DNA from: Flavobacterium sp.
Lineage (GTDB): Bacteria; Bacteroidota; Bacteroidia; Flavobacteriales; Flavobacteriaceae
Direction: 5' to 3'
Assembly (NCBI RefSeq): GCF_027490375.1
Contig: NZ_JAIXYH010000005.1
Span: forward strand, 1 to 42,027
Length of the DNA stretch: 42,027 nt
A model generated the notes under the pieces. That model saw only the letters and a program-made list of their open reading frames with translations. It was not told where the DNA came from and searched no databases. Positions 34,941 to 42,027 of this stretch are shown here, piece by piece. The position numbers and the translations under genes are program-made. How positions within the stretch are numbered: position 1 is the stretch's first letter; each line of letters begins with the position of its first letter.

Positions 34941-36280
34941 AGTTAGCACATATAAAATACATCTATTTCCTCGGGATTGGCGGCATCGGCATGTCGGCTC
35001 TAGCTAAGTATTTTCACCGTTTGGGAAAACAAGTTTCGGGCTACGATAAAACGCCTTCGGCAATAACCGCCGGTTTACAAGAACTCGGAATTGCTATTTG
35101 CTTTTCTGAAGATGTAAGTATCGTTCAGGATTTTAATCCCGATGAAACCTTGGTAGTGCTAACGCCTGCGGTTCCAAAAGATCATGCACAATGGAACTAC
35201 TTCCTGACGCATAAGTATCAGATCATGAAACGCGCCGAAGTTTTGGGCTTAATAACGCAAGACACCTTTTGTTTTGCTGTAGCTGGAACACACGGTAAAA
35301 CTACAACTTCGGCTATTTTGGGGCATATTTTATACACTGCAAATTCCGATGTTACGGTTTTTGTTGGTGGAATTGTTGAGCAATACGGCAGTAATTTAAT
35401 TGGAACGGGAAAGACAGTCACCGTTGTGGAAGCCGATGAGTTTGATCGTTCTTTTTTAAAACTCTCGCCTGATTTACTTTGTGTAACTTCTGTAGATGCC
35501 GATCATCTGGATATTTACGGAACTGCGGAAAATATAGCCAAAGGATTTAATCAGTTTGCTGAAAAAGTAGCTGCTGATAAACGATTTGTTGCCAAAGGCA
35601 TTCCCATTGCAGGACATACCATATCGAGCACCGAAAACGCCGATGTGTCCGCAACAAATATTCGAATCGAAAATGGAAACTATGTTTTTGATGTTCGGTA
35701 TTTTGAAGAGGAAATTCGCGATTTAGAATTTGGACTTCCGGGACGCCACAATCTTAGCAACGCTTTAACCGCTTTGGCTATGGCAAAAGCCTACGGAATT
35801 GCTAATGCCGATATCAAACTAGCATTGAAGAGCTTCCGCGGAATTGAACGCAGATTTTCCCAAGTGTATAAATCAGACGAACGTGTTTATATAGACGATT
35901 ACGCACATCATCCAACCGAAATTGCAGCCGTGCATCAGGCTTTGCGCGAATTGTATCCGAACGATCGTATTTTGGCCATTTTCCAACCGCATTTGTTCAG
36001 CCGGACGCAAGATTTTGGAGCCGATTTCGCGAAGGCGTTAAGTGCGTTTGATGAAGTTGCGTTGTTGGAAATTTATCCTGCGAGAGAGTTGCCTATTGCT
36101 GGAATAACTAGCTCGTGGTTGCTTTCGCAGATGGAAAACAAACAAGCAGTGTTGATCGAAAAATCGGCGATTCTGGAAACTATACGCCAGTCAAAAGCAC
36201 GGATTGTTTTAACGATTGGTGCAGGCGATATCGGTGTCTTGGTAAGTGATATAAAAAAGATGTTACATGGAAGCGAGTAA
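34937..36280 (+). CDS. murC: UDP-N-acetylmuramate:L-alanine ligase
   Basis: MurC adds the first amino acid, L-alanine, to UDP-MurNAc using ATP. Diagnostic sites are [11 protein letters not shown] at 13-23, the ATP-binding GTHGKTT at 117-123, the metal/substrate segment [10 protein letters not shown] near 164 and [12 protein letters not shown] near 317. The 447-residue length is normal. In contrast to many Proteobacteria, no murB or ddl follows; the next gene is ftsQ, which overlaps by 14 bases. The arrangement murC-ftsQ-ftsA-ftsZ is usual for Bacteroidota. Confidence 0.95.
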   Translation: MKLAHIKYIYFLGIGGIGMSALAKYFHRLGKQVSGYDKTPSAITAGLQELGIAICFSEDVSIVQDFNPDETLVVLTPAVPKDHAQWNYFLTHKYQIMKRAEVLGLITQDTFCFAVAGTHGKTTTSAILGHILYTANSDVTVFVGGIVEQYGSNLIGTGKTVTVVEADEFDRSFLKLSPDLLCVTSVDADHLDIYGTAENIAKGFNQFAEKVAADKRFVAKGIPIAGHTISSTENADVSATNIRIENGNYVFDVRYFEEEIRDLEFGLPGRHNLSNALTALAMAKAYGIANADIKLALKSFRGIERRFSQVYKSDERVYIDDYAHHPTEIAAVHQALRELYPNDRILAIFQPHLFSRTQDFGADFAKALSAFDEVALLEIYPARELPIAGITSSWLLSQMENKQAVLIEKSAILETIRQSKARIVLTIGAGDIGVLVSDIKKMLHGSE

Positions 36281-37001
36281 AAAGAGAAATCTCCTATACA
36301 ATATCCGATTATTTGCCATGCTTTTGGTACTGATTGCTTTGTACGCTTTCTCGGTAAACCGCAATAAAAGCCGACAAATTGCAAAGACTTTGGTCTTTTT
36401 CGAACCGACAAAAGATCAGTTTATTAGCAAAACGACGGTTAATAAATTGTTAATAGAAAATATTAGAGAGGCAGGAAGCCACGCAAAAGAAAATTTAGAT
36501 TTGAATCAATTGGAGCACACGCTTAACGCGAATCCAATGATCAAAAAATCAGAAGTTTCGCTGGGAATCGACGGCGTTTTACGAGCTAAAGTTGAGCAAC
36601 GCGCACCCGTGGCGCGTTGGGTAAATGATGGTATGATTTTTTATATTGACGATGCAGGGACTAAAATGCCGCTGTCTGAACTGACTTCGGCGCGTGTTCC
36701 GCTTGTTACAGGAGCAATTACCAAAGAAAACACAAAAGACATTTGTGAAGTCTTGAAGTACATCAACGATGATTCTTTTTTAAAGAAAGACATCATCGGA
36801 GTAAAAATTGCCCCAAATGGTTCTTTACTGATGTTGAGCCGGAGTTATGATTTTAAAATCGACTTTGGTGAGCCAAAGCACATACATAGAAAGTTTTGCA
36901 ATTACAAAGCTTTCTATTTTAAAGCAGAAGCCGACAAGAGTTTAGAAAAATACAAGCTCGTTAATTTGAGATTTACAAAACAAGTAGTGTGCACAAAATA
37001 A
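36267..37001 (+). CDS. ftsQ: Cell division protein FtsQ
   Basis: FtsQ is a bitopic divisome scaffold protein. The 244 residues comprise a short cytoplasmic N-terminus, one membrane helix (about 14-30) and a periplasmic region with a POTRA-like beta-alpha fold (about 50-115; TKDQFISKTTVNKLLIEN and the VEQRAPVARW segment). It lies in the usual site between murC and ftsA, six bases before ftsA. Sequence similarity to E. coli FtsQ is low, so the assignment rests mainly on topology, the VExRxPVAR motif and position. Confidence 0.88.
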   Translation: MEASKKRNLLYNIRLFAMLLVLIALYAFSVNRNKSRQIAKTLVFFEPTKDQFISKTTVNKLLIENIREAGSHAKENLDLNQLEHTLNANPMIKKSEVSLGIDGVLRAKVEQRAPVARWVNDGMIFYIDDAGTKMPLSELTSARVPLVTGAITKENTKDICEVLKYINDDSFLKKDIIGVKIAPNGSLLMLSRSYDFKIDFGEPKHIHRKFCNYKAFYFKAEADKSLEKYKLVNLRFTKQVVCTK

Positions 37002-37007
37002 ATAGTT

Positions 37008-38390
37008 ATGAGTAACGAAAAAATAGCGGTTGGTTTAGATATCGGTACAACCAAGATTGTAGCCATGATTGGCAAGCGCAATATGTACGGAAAGCTTGAG
37101 ATTCTCGGAGTAGGGAAGTCGAAAAGTTTGGGCGTTGCACGTGGTGTAGTAAATAACATTACCCAAACCATTCAATCTATTCAACAAGCTGTTGCCGAAG
37201 CTGAAAGTGTATCTGGCTACAAAATCAAAGATGTAGTGGTTGGTATTGCGGGTCAGCACATTCGTTCTTTACAACACAGCGATTACATCAGTCGCCCGAA
37301 TCCAGAAGAAGTAATTGGCGATCAGGATATCGAACAATTAATTGCACAAGTTCACAAACTAGCTATGTTACCGGGCGAAGAAATTATTCACGTACTGCCA
37401 CAAGACTTTAAGATCGATGGTGAAGCCAACATCAAAGAGCCAGTTGGTATGTCGGGTGGTCGAGTGGAATCGAATTTTCACGTGGTTGTAGGTCAGGCGG
37501 CAAGCATTCGAAACGTAGGCAGATGCATCCAAAGCAGCGGAATTCAGTTGTCTGGATTAACTCTCGAGCCTTTGGCTTCGGCCGATGCGGTTTTAAGTCA
37601 GGAAGAGAAGGAAGCCGGCGTTGCGTTAATCGATATTGGTGGTGGAACTACCGATTTGGCTATTTTCAAAGACGGAATCATTCGCCATACAGCCGTTATT
37701 CCTTTCGGAGGAAATGTAATTACCGAAGACATAAAAGAAGGCTGTTCGATAATCGAAAAACAAGCAGAACTACTGAAAGTGAAATTCGGTTCGGCTTGGC
37801 CAGGAGAAAATAAAGACAACGAAATTGTTTCGATTCCTGGTTTGAGAAATCGCGAACCTAAAGAAATATCGCTAAAAAACTTGTCGAAGATAATTAATGC
37901 TCGTGTTGTTGAAATTATCGAGCAGGTTTTCGCGGAAATTAAAGCGTATGGTCACGAGAGTCCTCGCAAAAAACTCATCGCCGGTATTGTTTTAACGGGC
38001 GGAGGAGCACAACTCAAGCACATCAAACAATTGGTGGAATACATCACCGGTATGGATACGCGAATTGGCTATCCGAACGAGCATTTAGCAGGCGATTCAG
38101 ACGAGGAAATATCTTCGCCACTTTACGCTACTGCTGTAGGTCTGGTTATGAATTCCATTCGCAACCAAACACAATCAGCTGTGAAGTTTGCTCCGGAAGT
38201 TGTTTCAACGCCAAAGCCAGAGCCTATTGTTGAGGCAGAACCTGTTGCAGCTGCTCCTGCCGAGGCAGTTGCTATTGAAGAAACACCGATGGAACCGAAG
38301 TCGGCCAACTCAACAGAAGGCAAAATGAAAAAGTCGTTTTTCGACAGATATGTAGAGAAAATCAAGGATTTCCTTGAGAATGCAGAATAA
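37008..38390 (+). CDS. ftsA: Cell division protein FtsA
   Basis: FtsA is an actin-like ATPase that anchors FtsZ filaments to the membrane. The nucleotide-binding motifs are VGLDIGTTKIVAMIG (8-22) and LIDIGGGTTDLAIFKDG (about 205), with TGGGAQLKHIKQL near 333. A linker rich in Pro, Glu and Ala (about 390-430) precedes a C-terminal amphipathic helix, KKSFFDRYVEKIKDFLENAE, which is the likely membrane-targeting sequence. The 460-residue length is longer than in E. coli because of the linker. A 28-base gap leads to ftsZ. Confidence 0.95.
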   Translation: MSNEKIAVGLDIGTTKIVAMIGKRNMYGKLEILGVGKSKSLGVARGVVNNITQTIQSIQQAVAEAESVSGYKIKDVVVGIAGQHIRSLQHSDYISRPNPEEVIGDQDIEQLIAQVHKLAMLPGEEIIHVLPQDFKIDGEANIKEPVGMSGGRVESNFHVVVGQAASIRNVGRCIQSSGIQLSGLTLEPLASADAVLSQEEKEAGVALIDIGGGTTDLAIFKDGIIRHTAVIPFGGNVITEDIKEGCSIIEKQAELLKVKFGSAWPGENKDNEIVSIPGLRNREPKEISLKNLSKIINARVVEIIEQVFAEIKAYGHESPRKKLIAGIVLTGGGAQLKHIKQLVEYITGMDTRIGYPNEHLAGDSDEEISSPLYATAVGLVMNSIRNQTQSAVKFAPEVVSTPKPEPIVEAEPVAAAPAEAVAIEETPMEPKSANSTEGKMKKSFFDRYVEKIKDFLENAE

Positions 38391-38418
38391 CAATTTAGAT
38401 CAGTAAAATACCCATAAT

Positions 38419-40404
38419 ATGGAAAGCAACTCAGATTTTGGAAGTATCGCGTTTGATTTACCAAAAAATCAATCAAACGTAATTAAAGTTATCGGCGTGG
38501 GTGGCGGCGGAAGTAACGCAATCAACCACATGTTTAAACAAGGCATAAAAGGCGTCGATTTTATTGTGTGTAACACTGATTCGCAAGCTTTACAAAATAG
38601 CCCGGTGCCAAACAAAATTCAGTTAGGCGTAACATTAACAGAAGGTTTAGGCGCAGGTGCAAATCCGGAAATCGGACAGCAAGCGGCTATAGAAAGCGTC
38701 AATGAAATCGAGAAAATGCTAGACAGCAACACCAAAATGGTTTTCATTACTGCCGGTATGGGTGGCGGTACAGGAACCGGTGCTGCTCCTGTAATTGCGA
38801 AATTGTCTAAAGAACGCGATATCCTTACTGTGGGAATCGTAACAATTCCGTTTCAGTTTGAAGGTAAAGTACGTCATGAACAAGCACTTGCCGGTGTAGA
38901 ACGCTTGCGCAAGCAGGTAGACTCGCTTATTGTAATCAACAACAATAAACTGCGCGAAGTTTACGGAAATCTTGGTTTTAAAGCCGGATTCTCTAAAGCA
39001 GATGAAGTTTTAGCAACCGCTTCAAGAGGTATTGCAGAAGTAATTACGCACCACTATACACAAAACATCGACTTAAAAGATGCGAAAACAGTTTTGTCGA
39101 ATAGCGGAACAGCAATTATGGGTTCGGCTACAACCAGTGGCGAAAACCGCGCGAAAGAAGCCATCATAAACGCCTTGGATTCACCTTTGCTAAACGACAA
39201 TAAAATTACGGGTGCGAAAAACGTATTGTTGCTTATCGTTTCTGGTACCGACGAGATTACAATGGATGAAATCGGAGAAATCAACGAGCACATCCAAGCA
39301 GAAGCAGGCGGAAATGCCAACATCATTATGGGTGTGGGCGATGATGAGAAATTAGGCGAAGCTATTTCTGTAACCATTATTGCAACAGGTTTCAATGCCG
39401 ATCAACAAAGCGAAATCGTGAATACCGCTCCAAATCGGATTATTCACACTTTAGAAGACGAGCAAAAATTAACACAGCAATTAACGCCAGGTTACGTTTT
39501 GCCAACGCCTGTGATTGAAACTCCTGTTGTTGCTGAATCGAAAGTCGTTTTTAATTTAGATGACGAGTTGGTTGAAGAACCGATTAAAGATATAACTGCC
39601 GCAGTGGAGTTTACACCCGAGATTGTAACGCCAGCTGCTCCCGTAGTAGAAACACCACAGTCGGATTTACTAATTGCTACGACAGAGTTTATCAGAAATA
39701 TCGATGTAACATTCGAAATTGTTTCTCCATTAGCCGAGCAAGACTTCTTCTTTACACCAACGCAAGTTGTAACAGAAAAACCAGTTGCAAGCGTTGAAAA
39801 AGAGCAGATCTCTTTGTCGTTTGACTTACCGTTAACGCAGCCAGAAAAAACGGAAGCGCCTACCTTACTTTTCGATCTTCCACAAGAAACCAAAGAAATA
39901 AAAGTAGTTGAAGCTTTAGAAGTAGTTCCGGTTACCGACGTTACTTCAAATGGTGTAATTGTGCATTCGTTGGAAGAATATATGGAGTTTGAGAACAGCC
40001 TACTTCAGAGTCAGCCACAAGCTAAAGCAGAGGAGCAAATTCCGGCAGAATTAAACATTACCTTGAAACAAGTAGAAACCCCTGCAACGCCTGTTCAAAC
40101 GCCAAGTGCTACGAACCAGTCGGCACCTGTTGATATCAATCCGACCGACATGAGTTTGGAGGAAGTGAATCGATTGAAAGCGGAAGAGCGTCGCAGAAAG
40201 TTGAAAGAGTTCAATTACAAGTTTCACAGCAATAGTGCGCGCATAGACGAGTTGGAACGCGAGCCGGCATATAAAAGATCGGGTATTGACTTAACACAAG
40301 GACCAAATACGAACAGTGCTTCGCGTACTTCGTTGGGAATTGATAGCAATAACGATATACAGCTGCGTTCAAACAATTCGTTTTTACACGACAATGTAGA
40401 TTAG
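38419..40404 (+). CDS. ftsZ: Cell division GTPase FtsZ with long C-terminal linker
   Basis: FtsZ is the tubulin-like GTPase that forms the division ring. The GTP-binding tubulin signature GGGTGTG is at residues 115-121, after GVGGGGSNAINHM at 27-39, and the N-terminal core ends near residue 330. It is followed by a low-complexity linker of about 250 residues rich in Glu, Pro, Thr and Val, then a basic coiled segment (ERRRKLKEFNYKF, about 592) and the terminal peptide RSNNSFLHDNVD, probably the FtsA-binding tail. At 661 residues it is far longer than the usual 380; flavobacterial FtsZ proteins typically are. A terminator follows 24 bases later. Confidence 0.96.
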   Translation: MESNSDFGSIAFDLPKNQSNVIKVIGVGGGGSNAINHMFKQGIKGVDFIVCNTDSQALQNSPVPNKIQLGVTLTEGLGAGANPEIGQQAAIESVNEIEKMLDSNTKMVFITAGMGGGTGTGAAPVIAKLSKERDILTVGIVTIPFQFEGKVRHEQALAGVERLRKQVDSLIVINNNKLREVYGNLGFKAGFSKADEVLATASRGIAEVITHHYTQNIDLKDAKTVLSNSGTAIMGSATTSGENRAKEAIINALDSPLLNDNKITGAKNVLLLIVSGTDEITMDEIGEINEHIQAEAGGNANIIMGVGDDEKLGEAISVTIIATGFNADQQSEIVNTAPNRIIHTLEDEQKLTQQLTPGYVLPTPVIETPVVAESKVVFNLDDELVEEPIKDITAAVEFTPEIVTPAAPVVETPQSDLLIATTEFIRNIDVTFEIVSPLAEQDFFFTPTQVVTEKPVASVEKEQISLSFDLPLTQPEKTEAPTLLFDLPQETKEIKVVEALEVVPVTDVTSNGVIVHSLEEYMEFENSLLQSQPQAKAEEQIPAELNITLKQVETPATPVQTPSATNQSAPVDINPTDMSLEEVNRLKAEERRRKLKEFNYKFHSNSARIDELEREPAYKRSGIDLTQGPNTNSASRTSLGIDSNNDIQLRSNNSFLHDNVD

Positions 40405-40428
40405 GTACGTTTATAATTATTAATAGCG

Positions 40429-40455
40429 AACCCGGAGGAAACTTCGGGTTTTTTT
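40429..40455 (+). terminator. Rho-independent terminator of the dcw operon
   Basis: A 9-bp stem (AACCCGGAG at 40429-40437 with CTTCGGGTT at 40442-40450, one G-T pair) closes a GAAA loop and is followed by a run of T. It lies 24 bases after the ftsZ stop. Confidence 0.9.
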
Positions 40456-40492
40456 ATGGATTCTTTGGTTTTAAAACGCGCGCTAGTTTGCG

Positions 40493-40500
40493 TACCTTTG
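40493..40500 (+). promoter_or_regulatory. Putative -7 box of the yqeY-like gene
   Basis: TACCTTTG fits TAnnTTTG and lies 19 bases upstream of the start, after the dcw terminator. A TTG at 40465-40467 is 25 bases away, slightly longer than usual. Confidence 0.5.
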
Positions 40501-40519
40501 CACTTCAAATTTAGAAATC

Positions 40520-40972
40520 ATGAGTTTAGCGGCGCAAATTACAGAAGAGTTAAAAACAGCCATGAAAGCTAAAGATACGGTTGCTTTAGAGGCTTTACGT
40601 GCTATAAAATCGGCTTTGTTATTGGCCCAAACCGAATCGGGGGCGAAAGAGGATTTGGATCCGTCTGAAGAGATAAAATTGTTGCAGCGTTTGGTAAAGC
40701 AACGTAAAGACAGCGCTAGTATTTATACAGAGCAGGGGCGCGCTGATTTGGCAGCGCCAGAATTGGAGCAAATAAAAGTGATTGAACGGTTTTTGCCACA
40801 GCAATTATCTGAAGAAGAGGTAGATGCGCGCGTGAAAGCTATTTTAGATGAAAATGGACTATCAGGTATGGCGAATATGGGTAAAGCTATGGGGCTAGTT
40901 ACGGCAGCTTTATCGGGTCAGGCCGATGGTAAATTAGTATCGAGTCTTGTTAAAAAACACTTGGGTGCGTAG
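40520..40972 (+). CDS. GatB/YqeY domain protein
   Basis: A 150-residue cytosolic protein of the YqeY family, which resembles the tRNA-binding C-terminal domain of the amidotransferase subunit GatB. Family segments are LRAIKSALLLAQTESG near residue 26, LLQRLVKQRKDSASIY near 54 and ERFLPQQLSEEE near 88, ending in VSSLVKKHLGA. The precise role is not established; a link to tRNA metabolism or amidotransfer is inferred from the domain. It is flanked by its own promoter and by a tRNA gene 35 bases downstream. In flavobacteria it commonly follows ftsZ. Confidence 0.92.
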   Translation: MSLAAQITEELKTAMKAKDTVALEALRAIKSALLLAQTESGAKEDLDPSEEIKLLQRLVKQRKDSASIYTEQGRADLAAPELEQIKVIERFLPQQLSEEEVDARVKAILDENGLSGMANMGKAMGLVTAALSGQADGKLVSSLVKKHLGA

Positions 40973-40990
40973 TTCTTTTTTATAGTTTTG
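40961..40990 (+). promoter_or_regulatory. Putative promoter of tRNA-Arg
   Basis: TTG (40961-40963) and TAGTTTTG (40983-40990) are 19 bases apart, a full match to the Bacteroidota promoter layout. The -33 lies inside the end of the yqeY-like gene. The -7 box is 17 bases before the tRNA. Confidence 0.6.
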
Positions 40991-41007
40991 CACTCCTTAC
41001 ATAAGGC

Positions 41008-41081
41008 GGCCTCGTAGTTCAACTGGATAGAATATCAGATTTCGGCTCTGAGGGTTGGGGGTTCGAATCCCTCCGAGGTCA
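41008..41081 (+). tRNA. tRNA-Arg (anticodon TCG)
   Basis: A complete cloverleaf of 74 bases. The acceptor stem pairs GGCCTCG (41008-41014) with CGAGGTC (41074-41080), with one G-T pair, and the discriminator is A at 41081. The anticodon stem TCAGA/TCTGA encloses the 7-base loop TTTCGGC, giving anticodon TCG, which reads CGN arginine codons (mainly CGA and CGG). The T arm has GTTCGAATC. The CCA tail is not encoded. Own promoter upstream. Confidence 0.95.
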
Positions 41082-41086
41082 CGAAT

Positions 41087-41150
41087 AAATCAAAAACACG
41101 CTAAAATCCGACGAGCTTTGCTCAGTCGGATTTTAGCGTGTTTTTGATTT
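41087..41150. terminator. Long perfect stem-loop after tRNA-Arg
   Basis: Bases 41087-41112 pair perfectly with 41125-41150 (26 bp), and the loop itself pairs GAGC with GCTC. It starts six bases after the tRNA and has T-rich ends, so it could terminate the tRNA transcript. It is much longer than a normal terminator stem and its right arm is repeated at 41231 onward, so it may be part of a repeat element instead. Confidence 0.7.
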
Positions 41151-41217
41151 TCAGCGCGGAGCGCTCAGGGATGTCGCGATGCAAGAGCGAAATCCCTGAT
41201 TCGTGTTGGTTCGTTTT
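41113..41217. repeat. Tandem repeat unit 1 (105 bp)
   Basis: This unit is nearly identical to 41231-41335, starting with GAGCTTTGCTCAGTCGGATT and ending near TCGTTTT, with a period of 118 bases. Each unit contains the small hairpin AGCGC-GGA-GCGCT and a larger one pairing CAGGGAT with ATCCCTG. The first unit also forms the right arm of the long stem at 41087-41150. No protein is encoded. Confidence 0.85.
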
Positions 41218-41230
41218 TATGATTTGTTTC

Positions 41231-41335
41231 GAGCTTTGCTCAGTCGGATTTTAGCGTGTCTTTGATTTTCAGCGCGGAGCGCTCAGGGATGTCGCGAGGC
41301 ACGAGCGCAATCCCTGATTCGTGTTGATTCGTTTT
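41231..41335. repeat. Tandem repeat unit 2 (105 bp)
   Basis: Second copy of the unit at 41113-41217 with a few base differences, mostly in the loop of the CAGGGAT/ATCCCTG hairpin. Both arms of that hairpin are conserved between the copies, which suggests selection on structure. No gene. Confidence 0.85.
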
Positions 41336-41463
41336 GGAGCAAACAGCACAGCAAAAAATCTGTGATTAATGCTGTAAATTCACGGTCGTCGGCTTGTAGT
41401 AATTTATTCATCAACTTACGGCGACCTACAGGTTAAAAAATGAATTGTTTTTTTTGGGCGTTC

Positions 41464-41570
41464 CGGCGGCCAGATTCGTAACGCTTCGCAAACGTATTTT
41501 CGCGTGGGCCGCCGTCAGGCCTTACACTCCAAGCTTTTTTGGGGCTTAAACGCCACCCCAAAAAAGGCTT
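41464..41570. other. Structured GC-rich non-coding element
   Basis: CGGCGGCC (41464-41471) can pair with GGCCGCCG (41507-41514). Just after, 41531-41544 pairs with 41556-41570 around a short loop (AAGC, T-run and GGGG against CCCC, A-run and GGCTT, one bulge). From memory, comparable motifs (a short GGCGG...CCGCC stem, then TTACACTCCAAGC and a T/A-rich stem ending near CCTTAACGCG) recur downstream of genes in Flavobacteriia. I cannot confirm the family. Confidence 0.45.
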
Positions 41571-41730
41571 TCTGTTGCAGTCCTTAACGCGAAGCAGCGT
41601 AACCTACGAAAGTGCATAAATAAAACGTTTGAGTTCAAAGTCTTAGTTTTTAAAACCCAAGCTTGCTTTAACGTTACTATCACGATCAATTCACAATTTT
41701 CCAAAAAGCGTGCTATGTTCGCGGCCGATC

Positions 41731-42027
41731 TTGCACCCGATTTGAAGGAGAAAGCGGTTGAAAAAATGCGCTTGCTCATACTATTATTGGGAACTTCCAC
41801 CCCCGCCCCGTAAAGCGAAATTACAATTTGTTTGAAATTATCATTACGGGTTTTCCGTAAATTTTCAGCTGTTTTGAATTGATTTTCGGAGCACTTTTTC
41901 GGAACACGATTTTGCACCGGATTTGAAGGAAAAAGCGTTTTAAAAATGCGCTTGCTTATACTATTATTGGGAACTTCCACCCCCGCCCCGTAAAGCGAAA
42001 TTACAATTTGTTTGAAATTATCATTAC
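41731..42027. repeat. 180-bp tandem repeat running off the window end
   Basis: The block at 41763-41848 recurs at 41943-42027, exactly 180 bases later, with one or two changes, and the similarity extends back to 41731 and 41912 (TTGCACC, then GATTTGAAGGA). The second copy is cut by the window end, so more copies may follow. Since 180 is a multiple of three, a minus-strand frame repeats EVPNNS but has no recognisable protein. Bases 41571-41730 hold nothing I can identify. Confidence 0.85.

Noticed and set aside
41546..41980. Minus-strand 144-codon frame with an internal EVPNNS repeat
   Set aside because: It lies over the 180-bp DNA repeat and the structured element; the repetition follows from a period divisible by three. 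No known domain and unlikely composition.
41061..42027. Integrative element at the tRNA-Arg gene
   Set aside because: No second copy of the tRNA 3' end is visible downstream within the window, and no integrase gene is present.
41113..42027. CRISPR array
   Set aside because: Repeat units are 105 and 180 bp with only two copies each and no regular spacers or cas genes.

Overview
The window looks like a chromosomal segment of a member of the Flavobacteriales (Bacteroidota), with only modest accessory content. The evidence is the pair gldB-gldC (gliding motility genes of this group), a 2457-residue secreted protein with a type IX secretion (T9SS) sorting tail, promoters with the Bacteroidota -7 box TAnnTTTG, almost no Shine-Dalgarno sequences, and a division/cell-wall (dcw) cluster with the order and protein lengths usual in flavobacteria (long FtsZ, FtsL-like protein, no ddl or murB between murC and ftsQ). 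I cannot name a genus.

Layout. 1-455: nested short repeats, including a 158-bp MITE-like element. 456-4923: biotin genes bioF, then bioD-bioA-ketoacyl synthase as a tightly overlapping operon; a second short TIR element (1594-1812) separates bioF from bioD and supplies the bioF stop codon. 4920-5384: recX, convergent. 5602-12975: giant T9SS-exported surface protein. 13115-14011: a JmjC/cupin-like gene broken by one in-frame TAA. 14093-15184: bioB. 15524-17096: a small membrane protein and ribF. 17097-17672: a 576-bp gap with an 18-bp perfect palindrome and a GC-rich, probably structured element. 17673-24579: dnaG, a LuxR-type regulator, nadE, gldB-gldC, yihA (engB), an MntA/HepT toxin-antitoxin pair and an alpha/beta hydrolase. 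24743-40404: the dcw cluster mraZ-rsmH-ftsL-ftsI-murE-mraY-murD-ftsW-murG-murC-ftsQ-ftsA-ftsZ, preceded by an MraZ box (three TGGGA repeats at exactly 10-bp spacing) overlapping the promoter and closed by a clear terminator. 40520-41081: a YqeY-like gene and tRNA-Arg(TCG). 41082-42027: no credible gene, but a 26-bp perfect stem, two tandem 105-bp units and a 180-bp tandem repeat running off the end.

How the genes work together. Four biotin steps (BioF, BioA, BioD, BioB) are encoded here, plus a ketoacyl synthase that may help build the pimeloyl chain. The dcw genes carry peptidoglycan precursor synthesis (MurE with the meso-DAP signature DNPR, MraY, MurD, MurG, MurC) and divisome assembly (FtsL, FtsI, FtsW, FtsQ, FtsA, FtsZ). 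The points most worth a second look are the repeat elements around bioF, the toxin-antitoxin pair threaded with overlaps into a housekeeping operon next to an essential GTPase gene, the MraZ box in a flavobacterium, the structured element before dnaG, and the repeat region after the tRNA.
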